DNA from: Alphaproteobacteria bacterium
Lineage (GTDB): Bacteria > Pseudomonadota > Alphaproteobacteria > Rhodobacterales > Rhodobacteraceae
Direction: 5' to 3'
NCBI GenBank assembly: GCA_030425945.1
Contig: JAUHZL010000022.1
Span: 1 to 15,162, forward strand
Length of the DNA stretch: 15,162 bases
Both the position numbers and the translations under genes were made by a program. This document shows, in pieces, positions 7,640-13,943 of the stretch; position 1 is the stretch's first letter, and each line of letters starts with the position of its first letter. Below the pieces are notes generated by a model, which was not told where the DNA came from, ran no database searches, and was given only the letters and a program-made list of their open reading frames with translations.

Positions 7640-7671
7640 CGTCAAGGGTTCCCCGGGAGATAGGCTTGACG
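7640..7671. repeat. Inverted repeat CGTCAAG / CTTGACG in a divergent intergenic region
   Basis: CGTCAAG (7640-7646) and CTTGACG (7665-7671) are perfect 7-bp arms separated by 18 bases, with partly matching GC flanks. The 112-base region lies between the divergent DUF1499 and small secreted protein genes. Each arm contains TTGACG, which resembles a -35 element, but I see no matching -10 on either strand. A dimeric regulator site is an alternative. Confidence 0.35.
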
Positions 7672-7702
7672 CCGCCGCGCGCGCCGGGCCAGCCTCGGAG
7701 AC

Positions 7703-8077
7703 ATGAAACGCCTGATCTGCGCCGCGCTTGCGCTCGCCCCGCTGACCCTGCCCGTCTCCGCCGCCAAGCTGCCGGCCTTCGACGGCCTCTACCGGCCTGC
7801 CGAGTATCCCGGCTGGTCCTGCTCGGCCGATCAGGTCGGGATGGACGGCGGTGCCCTCGCGATCCGCGACGGGGCGCTCTGGGGCGTGGAGTCGCGCTGC
7901 GACCTGACCGATCCGGTCGAGGTCCGCGACATGCCGGGCGCCCGTCTCTTCACCGCGCAATGCGCGGGCGAAGGCGAAACCTACAGCTACCGCGTGATGC
8001 TGATGCAGGGACCCGATGGCGTGCTCTACGTCATCCGGTCCGGCTGGGTCAGCACATGGGTGCCGTGCCCGCGCTGA
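7703..8077 (+). CDS. Small exported four-cysteine protein, paralogue A (unknown function)
   Basis: A 124-residue protein with a clear Sec signal peptide (MKRLICAALALAPLTLPVSA, likely cleaved after residue 20), hence periplasmic or secreted. The mature part begins AKLPAFDGLYRPAEYPGWSC and carries four cysteines at 40, 66, 87 and 122, which probably form two disulfides. It is rich in short beta-type segments and ends WVSTWVPCPR. I do not recognise a named family. GGAG lies six bases upstream of the ATG, supporting the start. The next gene overlaps its last 22 bases and encodes a clear paralogue with the same FxGLYRPA opening, cysteine spacing and W-PC ending, so the pair is likely co-translated. 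Confidence 0.85.
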   Translation: MKRLICAALALAPLTLPVSAAKLPAFDGLYRPAEYPGWSCSADQVGMDGGALAIRDGALWGVESRCDLTDPVEVRDMPGARLFTAQCAGEGETYSYRVMLMQGPDGVLYVIRSGWVSTWVPCPR

Positions 8078-8457
8078 GGGTCCTGACCCGTCTCGCGGCC
8101 ATCCTTGCCGCGACCTTCCCCGGCCATGCCGACACGCCGGACACTTCGCCTGATTTCAACGGGTTGTACCGCCCGGCTGACAGCGCACCCGAAGACTGGA
8201 CCTGCGACCATGTCGGACTTGAGGGCGGCGCCTGGGCGGTGCGCGGCGGCCAGATGATCCAGGTCGGGCGCTGGTGCGAACTGGACCAGCCGACCCCGGT
8301 CACCGACATGGACGCGATGCTCTATGACGCCGTCTGCTTCGACGACGACGGTCGCACGGTCCGGCGGCTGTTGCTGACGCGGCGCAAGGACGGCGCGCTG
8401 TGGCTGGTGTGGTCGGGCGGGATCGAGCTGTGGCTGCCCTGTGTCCCGCCGGCCTGA
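8056..8457 (+). CDS. Small exported four-cysteine protein, paralogue B (unknown function)
   Basis: A 133-residue protein if started at the ATG at 8056, or three residues shorter from the GTG at 8065; no other start fits. A hydrophobic leader (VLTRLAAILAATFPGHA) ends near residue 25, probably a signal peptide. The mature region repeats the plan of the preceding protein: FNGLYRPA, W-TC (Cys50), VGLEGGAWAVR, RWCEL (Cys74), VTDM, AVC (Cys94), DGALWLVWSGG and LWLPC (Cys129). Spacing between cysteines is 24, 20 and 35, against 26, 21 and 35 in the neighbour. The start lies inside the preceding gene in another frame (22-base overlap), with no strong ribosome-binding site, which suggests translational coupling. 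It ends nine bases before the convergent agmatinase stop. Confidence 0.82.
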   Translation: MGAVPALRVLTRLAAILAATFPGHADTPDTSPDFNGLYRPADSAPEDWTCDHVGLEGGAWAVRGGQMIQVGRWCELDQPTPVTDMDAMLYDAVCFDDDGRTVRRLLLTRRKDGALWLVWSGGIELWLPCVPPA

Positions 8458-8466
8458 TCCCCCGCT

Positions 8467-9429
8467 TCAGCCGCGCCGGGTCCAGCCCCAGAGGCTGAGC
8501 AGCTCGACCGCCACATGCGCCCCGGCAATCGCCGTCGCCCCCGTCGTGTCATAGGCCGGGGCCACCTCCACCACGTCGCCGCCGATCAGCCGAAGCCCGG
8601 CGAGGTCGCGCAGGATCATCGCCGCCTGCCAGGTCGCGAGCCCGCCCCAGACCGGCGTCCCGGTGCCGGGCGCGAAGGCGGGGTCGAGGCAGTCGATGTC
8701 GAAGGTGATCCAGCACGGCCGGTCGCCCACCACCGACAGCACCCGCTCGGCAACCTCGGCCGGTCCCTGCCGGTGCACATCGGGGGCATGCACCACGTGG
8801 ACCCCCATCTGGTCCGGCGTCGTCGTCCGGATGCCGACCTGGATCGAGGCATCGGGCAGCACCAGCCCCTCCTTCACCGCCTTGTAGAGGAAGGTGCCGT
8901 GGTCGATCCGCTCCGGGTCGTCATCGGGCCAGAGGTCCGAGTGCGCATCGAAATGCACCAGCGCCACCGGCCCGTGGCGGGCAGCGGCGGCGCGCAGGTT
9001 CGGCAGGGTCACGAAATGGTCGCCGCCGAGCACGATTGCCCCGCAGCCCGCATCGAGGATGCCGCCGACATGCGCCTCGATCCGGGCCGGGACCTCGTGC
9101 ACCTTGGCATAGTCGAAGGCCATGTCGCCGTAGTCCGCGATGGCGAACTCGGACAGCACGTCATAGGGCCAGCCGAACGGCGGATCGCCCGCCTGCAGCA
9201 ACGACGCCTCGCGGATCGCGCGCGGCCCGAAGCGGCTGCCGGGCCGGTGCGTCACCGCCTGGTCGAAGGGCACCCCGGTCACCGCGACATCGAAGCCGTC
9301 GAGGTCGCGGGTATAGCGCCGCCGCAGGAAGGACGGCGCGCCGCCGAACACGTTCTCGTAGGAGGCGCCGCGCGGATCGGTCCGCCGGAAGCCTGCATCC
9401 ACCTCGTCGCCCGCGCCTGACAGGGTCAT
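8467..9429 (-). CDS. speB: Agmatinase / arginase-family ureohydrolase
   Basis: Ureohydrolases use a two-manganese centre to release urea from agmatine (giving putrescine), arginine or related guanidino compounds. The 320-residue sequence has all metal ligands: GGDH (His138), FDAHSD (Asp161, His163, Asp165) and FDIDCLDP (Asp244, Asp246), followed by the family loop FAPGTGTPVWGGL. Length and N-terminal layout (GVPFDQAVTHRPGSRFGPRAIR) fit agmatinases. Substrate could still be another guanidino compound, since the family is hard to separate by motifs. The ATG at 9429 has AAAGGA upstream. The gene lies 40 bases downstream of zapA on the same strand, so it may be read through from that unit, though no functional link is apparent. 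Confidence 0.88.
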   Translation of the reverse strand: MTLSGAGDEVDAGFRRTDPRGASYENVFGGAPSFLRRRYTRDLDGFDVAVTGVPFDQAVTHRPGSRFGPRAIREASLLQAGDPPFGWPYDVLSEFAIADYGDMAFDYAKVHEVPARIEAHVGGILDAGCGAIVLGGDHFVTLPNLRAAAARHGPVALVHFDAHSDLWPDDDPERIDHGTFLYKAVKEGLVLPDASIQVGIRTTTPDQMGVHVVHAPDVHRQGPAEVAERVLSVVGDRPCWITFDIDCLDPAFAPGTGTPVWGGLATWQAAMILRDLAGLRLIGGDVVEVAPAYDTTGATAIAGAHVAVELLSLWGWTRRG

Positions 9430-9469
9430 CGCGTGTCCTTTCGGTTCAGGAATATCGTTCAGGGACGGC

Positions 9470-9865
9470 TCAGCCCGCCGCGCGGGCCTCGACCTCGTCC
9501 GCGACCGCCTCGGCCTGGGCCGCCAGTTCGGCGAGGCTCTCGACCAGCGACGGCGGGATCATCGGCACCTCGACCCGCTCCGGTTCGGGCGGCGGCATCG
9601 ACTGGAACTCCTCGATCACCGCGCGGGCCTCGGCCAGCTCGGCCTGCGCCCGGCGCAGGTCTTCCTCCAGCCCGGCGGTCTTGTCGGCCAGCATCAGCCC
9701 GGCCATCAGCAGCATCCGCGCCTCGGTCATCCGGCCCAGCTGGTCGGCGAGCATCTGCGCCTCGCCGTCGAGCAGTTGCGCGGCGGCCTGCAGATAGGCC
9801 TCTTCGCCTTCCTGGCAGGCCACGGTGAAATCGCGCCCGCCGATGAATACGGTCACATCAGGCAT
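9470..9865 (-). CDS. zapA: Cell division protein ZapA
   Basis: ZapA binds FtsZ and bundles or aligns protofilaments in the Z-ring at mid-cell. The 131-residue protein begins PDVTVFIGGRDFTVACQEGE, the typical ZapA opening (a beta strand, then I-GR-Y/F-V-C--GEE). A long helix follows that ends in a coiled coil: AARLL-type heptads through MTEARMLLMAGLMLADK and LEEDLRRAQAELAEARAVIEE. It has a Pro-rich break (MPPPEPE, about 90-96) and a second short acidic helix. The ATG at 9865 overlaps the end of the upstream coiled-coil gene by 8 bases (ATGCCTGA). That overlap indicates translational coupling and matches the zapA/zauP arrangement known from Caulobacter. Confidence 0.92.
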   Translation of the reverse strand: MPDVTVFIGGRDFTVACQEGEEAYLQAAAQLLDGEAQMLADQLGRMTEARMLLMAGLMLADKTAGLEEDLRRAQAELAEARAVIEEFQSMPPPEPERVEVPMIPPSLVESLAELAAQAEAVADEVEARAAG

Positions 9866-10421
9866 CGCGCCCTCCCTCGAGGAGCGGCTCGAGCGTCCGC
9901 AGGATGGTGTCCATGTCGCGCAGGTCGGCCTTGCGCGCGGCCTGCACCGCCTCGAGATCGGCCGCGAGGCTGCGGTTGATCAGGTCGGGTTCGGTGACGC
10001 CGGTGATCGCGGTGCGGCGCAGTTCGGCATTCGCAGCCTGCACTTCCTGCAGCGTCGCACGGAGCGTGCGCAACTCGGCCTCGGCGGCCTCGATCCCGTC
10101 TTCCAGACGCTGCGCCTTCGCGCGGAGCGCGTCCACCTCGGCCTCGGACGGTCCGGCAGGCGCGCTCGCCTCCGCCTCCGACAGCGCGGCATCGGCTTCC
10201 GCGAGGCGTTGTTCCAAGGCGGCGGTGCGGGTCCGTTCTTCTTCCAGCGCGGCCTCGGCCTCGGCCCGGGCGGCCTGCGCTTCCTCGAGGTCGGCGCGCA
10301 GGGCGTCCATCTCGCCATCCGAGGCCCCGGCCCCGGCGGCCGCACTCAGCCCCTCGACGCCGCCGCGAATGCGCTCGAGCGCCTCTGCGATCCGCCGTTC
10401 CAAATCGGTGAGTTCTGTCAT
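9858..10421 (-). CDS. Coiled-coil protein upstream of ZapA (ZauP-like)
   Basis: A 187-residue acidic protein that is almost entirely alpha-helical and coiled-coil. Heptad-rich Ala/Glu/Arg sequence runs from about residue 25 to 130 (for example MDALRADLEEAQAARAEAEA), and a C-terminal part, LINRSLAADLEAVQAARKAD, looks more conserved. There is no signal peptide or membrane segment. I chose the ATG at 10421 (MTELTDLERRIAEALERIRG); GAGGAAG and GGGCGG lie upstream, and the in-frame sequence further upstream does not look coding. It overlaps zapA by 8 bases. In Caulobacter, a coiled-coil partner of ZapA (ZauP) encoded just upstream of zapA focuses the Z-ring. The same role is inferred here from position and structure, not from sequence identity that I could measure. 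Confidence 0.8.
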   Translation of the reverse strand: MTELTDLERRIAEALERIRGGVEGLSAAAGAGASDGEMDALRADLEEAQAARAEAEAALEEERTRTAALEQRLAEADAALSEAEASAPAGPSEAEVDALRAKAQRLEDGIEAAEAELRTLRATLQEVQAANAELRRTAITGVTEPDLINRSLAADLEAVQAARKADLRDMDTILRTLEPLLEGGRDA

Positions 10422-10442
10422 CGGTCCGCCCGTCTTCCTCAC

Positions 10443-10507
10443 GCCCTGCAGACCGCCTTTGGAGACCCGGGAATCGGAGCCCGTCCGGCGAATCGCACCC
10501 GCAGGGC
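10443..10507 (-). other. Imperfect long hairpin in the zauP-like leader / divergent intergenic region
   Basis: GCCCTGC (10443-10449) and GCAGGGC (10501-10507) are perfect complements that close a 65-base element, and CGCC/GGCG pair again inside. It lies 22 bases upstream of the ZauP-like start codon, in the 292-base region shared with tkt. It could be a leader structure or a small RNA. I could not fit it to 6S RNA or any other known RNA. Confidence 0.3.
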
Positions 10508-10512
10508 ACATA

Positions 10513-10540
10513 TTGCGCAAGGACGCACCGGGACGCAAAT
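10513..10540. repeat. TTGCGCAA palindrome followed by two 10-bp-spaced GGACGCA repeats
   Basis: TTGCGCAA (10513-10520) is directly followed by GGACGCACCG and GGACGCAAAT, so GGACGCA recurs exactly one helical turn apart (10521 and 10531). This sits midway between the divergent zauP-like and tkt genes and upstream of the candidate tkt promoter. The geometry suits a protein-binding site. No regulator can be named. Confidence 0.35.
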
Positions 10541-10611
10541 CGAACCCCCGCCACCCCAAGGGGTTAGAGGGCTGAGTTGAAGCGCCGCGTCCCCTGCCCG
10601 GCACGTCCCGG

Positions 10612-10640
10612 TTGATCTTCGCCCCTGCGCCCCGTATCAG
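10612..10640 (+). promoter_or_regulatory. Candidate sigma-70-type promoter for tkt
   Basis: TTGATC (10612-10617) and TATCAG (10635-10640) are 17 bases apart, each matching four of six consensus bases. The expected start near 10647 would give a leader of about 67 bases before the tkt start codon. This is a sequence-only prediction of modest strength. Confidence 0.35.
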
Positions 10641-10713
10641 CCCGGAAACCGCGCGTTTCTGCCCGGAGTTACCGCTCACACGCCCGAAAGGGCCGTTCGG
10701 AGGACATCTCGTC

Positions 10714-12732
10714 TTGGATATCGCCGCCCTGCGCACCGCGCACCCCGACCACTGGATGCGGGCCGCCGCGATCCGCGTGCTGACCCTCGATGCCGTCGCC
10801 GCCGCGAACTCGGGCCACTCCGGGATGCCGATGGGCATGGCCGATGTCGCCACCGTGCTGTTCTCGAAGCACCTCAAGTTCGACGCCTCCGCCCCGGACT
10901 GGGCCGACCGCGACCGCTTCATCCTGTCGGCGGGCCACGGCTCGATGCTGCTCTATTCGCTGCTCTACCTCACCGGCTCGCCGGACATGACGCTGGAGCA
11001 GGTGAAGAACTTCCGCCAGCTGGGCGCGATCACCGCGGGCCACCCGGAATACGGCCACGCCAAGGGGATCGAGACGACCACCGGCCCGCTGGGCCAGGGC
11101 ATCGCCAACGCGGTCGGCTTCGCGCTCGGCGAAGAGATCCTGCGCGCGCGCTTCGGCAAGAAGATCGTCGATCACCACACCTGGTGCATCGCGGGCGACG
11201 GCTGCCTGATGGAGGGCGTCAGCCAGGAAGCCATCGCGCTGGCCGGCCGGCAGGAGTTGTCGCGGCTGATCGTGCTCTTCGACGACAACGGCATCACCAT
11301 CGACGGCAAGGTCTCGATCGCCGACCGCACCGACCAGCTGGCCCGGTTCGCGGCCTCGGGCTGGAACGTGCTGTCCTGCGACGGCCATGACCCCGAGGAC
11401 ATCGACCGCGCCCTGACCGAGGCGAAAGCCTCGACCGGCAAGCCGACCATCGTCGCCTGCAAGACCCACATCGCGCTCGGGTCGTCGGCGCAGGACACCG
11501 CCAAGGGCCACGGCGCGCTGACCGCGCCCGACCTGATCGCGGCCACCCGCGCCGCCTATGGCTGGGAGCACGGGCCCTTCGACATCCCCGCCGAGATCAA
11601 GTCCTGGTGGGAAGGCGTCGGGGCGCGTGGTGCGGCCGACCGGCACGCCTGGGAAGACCGCTTCGCCACCCTGTCGGCGGCCAAGCAGGGCGAGTTCACC
11701 CGCGTCGTCGCAGGCGAGCTGCCGAAGAAGTTCGCGGCCACCGTCAAGGCGCTGAAGAAGCAACTGGCCGAGGAAGCGCCGAAGCTCGCGACCCGGGTCG
11801 CCAGCCAGAAGGTGCTGGAAGTCCTGAACCCGATCCTGCCCGAAACCGTGGGCGGCTCGGCGGACCTGACCGGCTCGAACAACACCCTGACCGGCGACAT
11901 GGGCGTGCACACCCCCGAAAGCCGCAAGGGCCGCTACATCCACTACGGCATCCGCGAGCACGGCATGGCCGCCGCCATGAACGGTCTGTCGCTGCACGGC
12001 GGCCTGCGCCCCTACGGCGGCACCTTCATGTGCTTCACCGATTACGCGCGCGGCGCGATGCGGCTGTCGGCCCTGATGCAGCGCCCGGTCGTCTACGTGA
12101 TGACGCATGACTCGATCGGTCTTGGCGAGGACGGCCCGACCCACCAGCCGGTCGAGCATCTGGCCATGCTGCGCGCGACGCCGAACATGCTGGTGATCCG
12201 CCCCGCCGACGCCGTCGAGACCGCCGAGGCCTGGGCCATCGCCTTGGAGCAAGGAAAGACGCCCTCGGTGCTGGCCCTGTCGCGCCAGAACCTGCCCGCC
12301 GTGCGCACCACCCACACGCCGAAGAACCTGACCGCGCAGGGGGCCTATGTGCTGGCCGAGGCCGAGGGCAAGCGGCAGGCGATCCTGATGGCGACCGGGT
12401 CCGAGGTCGCCATCGCGATGGCCGCCCGCGACCTGCTGCAGGCCGAGGGGATCGGCACCCGCGTCGTCTCGATGCCCTGCTGGGAACTCTTCGAGGAGCA
12501 GCCGGAGGCCTACCGCCGCAAGGTCCTGCCCGCCGGGCCGGTTCGCGTCGGCATCGAGGCCGCCGTGCGCTTCGGCTGGGACCGCTGGCTCTACGGCGAG
12601 CGCGGCAAGCGCGAGAAGGGCGATTTCGTCGGCATGCACGGCTTCGGCGCCTCCGCCCCGGCCGAGGACCTCTATACCCATTTCGGGATCACCGCCGAGG
12701 CGGTCGCCGCCAAGGTCAAGGCGATGCTCTGA
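10714..12732 (+). CDS. tkt: Transketolase
   Basis: Transketolase is a thiamine-diphosphate enzyme that moves two-carbon units between sugar phosphates in the non-oxidative pentose phosphate (and Calvin) pathway. The 672-residue protein is full length. It shows ANSGHSGMPMGMADV (31-45), the active-site histidine block AGHGSMLLY (73-81), GPLGQGIANAVG (124-135), the ThDP/Mg motif from GDG (161-163) to DDNGITIDG (190-198), the pyrimidine-domain segment YGIREHGMAAAMNG with the catalytic glutamate, and MTHDSIGLGEDGPTHQPVEH. I chose a TTG start at 10714: GGAGG lies at 10699-10703 with ten bases spacing, and the protein then begins DIAALR---PDHWMRAAAIR as transketolases of this group do. Upstream in-frame sequence (GPFGGHLV) looks untranslated. 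It is divergent from the ZauP-like gene and has its own terminator. Confidence 0.96.
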   Translation: MDIAALRTAHPDHWMRAAAIRVLTLDAVAAANSGHSGMPMGMADVATVLFSKHLKFDASAPDWADRDRFILSAGHGSMLLYSLLYLTGSPDMTLEQVKNFRQLGAITAGHPEYGHAKGIETTTGPLGQGIANAVGFALGEEILRARFGKKIVDHHTWCIAGDGCLMEGVSQEAIALAGRQELSRLIVLFDDNGITIDGKVSIADRTDQLARFAASGWNVLSCDGHDPEDIDRALTEAKASTGKPTIVACKTHIALGSSAQDTAKGHGALTAPDLIAATRAAYGWEHGPFDIPAEIKSWWEGVGARGAADRHAWEDRFATLSAAKQGEFTRVVAGELPKKFAATVKALKKQLAEEAPKLATRVASQKVLEVLNPILPETVGGSADLTGSNNTLTGDMGVHTPESRKGRYIHYGIREHGMAAAMNGLSLHGGLRPYGGTFMCFTDYARGAMRLSALMQRPVVYVMTHDSIGLGEDGPTHQPVEHLAMLRATPNMLVIRPADAVETAEAWAIALEQGKTPSVLALSRQNLPAVRTTHTPKNLTAQGAYVLAEAEGKRQAILMATGSEVAIAMAARDLLQAEGIGTRVVSMPCWELFEEQPEAYRRKVLPAGPVRVGIEAAVRFGWDRWLYGERGKREKGDFVGMHGFGASAPAEDLYTHFGITAEAVAAKVKAML

Positions 12733-12759
12733 GGGCAGCCGCCCGCCGAACGTCACGAG

Positions 12760-12798
12760 GGGCCGCGTCTCAGCCGGGACGCGGCCCTTGTCCTTTTC
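12760..12798 (+). terminator. Intrinsic terminator of tkt
   Basis: GGGCCGCGTC (12760-12769) and GACGCGGCCC (12778-12787) form a perfect 10-bp stem with an eight-base loop, followed by TTGTCCTTTTC. It starts 27 bases after the tkt stop and ends just before the convergent DUF808 stop codon. This is the clearest intrinsic terminator in the window. Confidence 0.85.
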
Positions 12799-12807
12799 GG
12801 TCGCGGG

Positions 12808-13761
12808 TCAATGCCCGCCCTGCCCCGTCATCCGCAGCACCGCGCCGACCGGGGCGATCAGGACCAGCCCCAGCGCCAGCCCCAGCACGCCGTCGAGCGC
12901 CGCCTTCACGGTCCAGGCCACCGCGCCCTCGGCCCCGCTGGCGAGGCCCGCGACGAACCCGGCGGCGTGATCGATCAGGTCCTCGGGCGCGTGCCAGCCG
13001 ATCTCGGCCAGCGAATGGACGATGATCGACCCGCCGACCCACAGCATGGCGGCCGTGCCGACCAGCATCAGCAGGCGCAGGAAGCCCGGCATGCCGCGCA
13101 CGATCCCGCGCCCGGCCGCCCGGGTCAGCCCCAGCCGCCCGCGCGACGCCATGGCAAGGCCCACGTCATCCGCCTTCACGATCAGCGCGACCGCGCCGTA
13201 GACCCCGGCGGTGATGGCGAGGGCCACCAGCAGCAGCGCCGCTGCCTGGAAGGCGACACCCGCATCGGGCGGCAGCGCGGACAGGGCGATGGTCATGATC
13301 TCGGCCGACAGGATGAAGTCGGTCTTGATCGCGCCGCGCACCTTCTGCTCCTCGAGGTGGACGGCATCCAGCGCCTTCTCGTCCACCGGCACGTCATGCC
13401 CGGCGGGCGGATTCAGCCAGTGCCAGACCTTCTCGGCGCCCTCGAAGCACAGGTAGCCGCCGCCCAGCAGCAGCAGCGGCGCGATGGCCCAGGGGGCGAA
13501 GGTGCCGAGCAGCAGCGCGGCGGGCAGCAGGATGATGACCTTGTTGAAGATCGAGCCGCGCGCGATCTTCCAGACGATCGGCAATTCCCGCGCCGGGGCG
13601 AACCCGTGGACGTATTTCGGCGTCACCGCCGCGTCGTCGATCACCGCCCCCGCCGCCTTGGCCCCGGCCTTGGCCGCCTGCCCGATCACGTCGTCGATCG
13701 AGGCCGCCGCCACCTTGGCAATCGCCGCCACATCATCGAGAAGGGCCAGGGCACCGCTCAT
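12808..13761 (-). CDS. DUF808 (YedI-type) multi-pass inner-membrane protein
   Basis: A 317-residue membrane protein of the DUF808 family. The N-terminus, SGALALLDDVAAIAKVAAAS, is followed by the typical soluble segment with PKYVHGFAPARELPIVWKIA and SIFNKVIILLPAALLL. Hydrophobic segments lie at about residues 72-100, 150-200, 230-250 and 280-305, and the PVDEKALDAVHLEEQKVRGAIKTDFILSAEIM region is highly characteristic. I chose the ATG at 13761, with GGGAG upstream; the ATG at 13797 would add twelve residues without family resemblance. The biochemical role is unknown. The gene is convergent with tkt, divergent from gap, and inserted between two central-carbon genes. That may be accidental. Confidence 0.9.
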   Translation of the reverse strand: MSGALALLDDVAAIAKVAAASIDDVIGQAAKAGAKAAGAVIDDAAVTPKYVHGFAPARELPIVWKIARGSIFNKVIILLPAALLLGTFAPWAIAPLLLLGGGYLCFEGAEKVWHWLNPPAGHDVPVDEKALDAVHLEEQKVRGAIKTDFILSAEIMTIALSALPPDAGVAFQAAALLLVALAITAGVYGAVALIVKADDVGLAMASRGRLGLTRAAGRGIVRGMPGFLRLLMLVGTAAMLWVGGSIIVHSLAEIGWHAPEDLIDHAAGFVAGLASGAEGAVAWTVKAALDGVLGLALGLVLIAPVGAVLRMTGQGGH

Positions 13762-13822
13762 TCCGTTTCTCCCGCCGGTCGCATTGCAGCGCAGCATACC
13801 CGCCCCGCCCGTTGGCGCAACC

Positions 13823-13864
13823 GTTAGCGAAAACAGGCGAAGTTAACGCTATCATATGGATAAT
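13823..13864 (+). promoter_or_regulatory. LacI-type operator-like palindromes and -10-like box upstream of gap
   Basis: GTTAACGCTATC (13842-13853) is a pseudo-palindrome with a central CG (pattern GWTARCGYTAWC), the layout seen in many LacI-family operators. A second related site, GTTAGCGAAAAC (13823-13834), lies 19 bases upstream. GATAAT (13859-13864) matches five of six bases of a -10 element, although no good -35 sits at the usual distance. A protein on the downstream site would occupy the promoter spacer. The regulator is unknown; CceR, a LacI-family carbon regulator of Rhodobacterales, is one candidate by inference. Confidence 0.4.
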
Positions 13865-13943
13865 GCGTCGTTTTTGACCTTTGCCGAGTCGGTGCACCTC
13901 TGTATGCAACCGCCAAAGGACTCCGGCATTCAGAGGGCGCACC

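Noticed and set aside
9430..9460. CTGAAC repeated 13 bases apart on the minus strand between zapA and agmatinase
   Set aside because: Only six bases long in a 40-base gap, with no symmetry or promoter context that sets it apart from chance.
10500..10580. tRNA-like piece on the minus strand (GGGGGTTCGAT preceded by CTCTAA)
   Set aside because: The would-be T-arm does not pair, no acceptor stem or D-arm can be drawn, and spacing is wrong. It is chance resemblance.
10422..10611. Possible 6S RNA near zapA
   Set aside because: The location invites it, but I could not draw the long duplex with a central bubble over about 150-180 bases. Only the 65-base hairpin is visible. A covariance-model search would decide.
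10669..12756. A very long open frame on the minus strand opposite tkt (about 695 codons)
   Set aside because: It is the antisense shadow of a strongly conserved gene in high-GC DNA. Its translation is rich in Gly, Arg, Asp and His with no family motifs.
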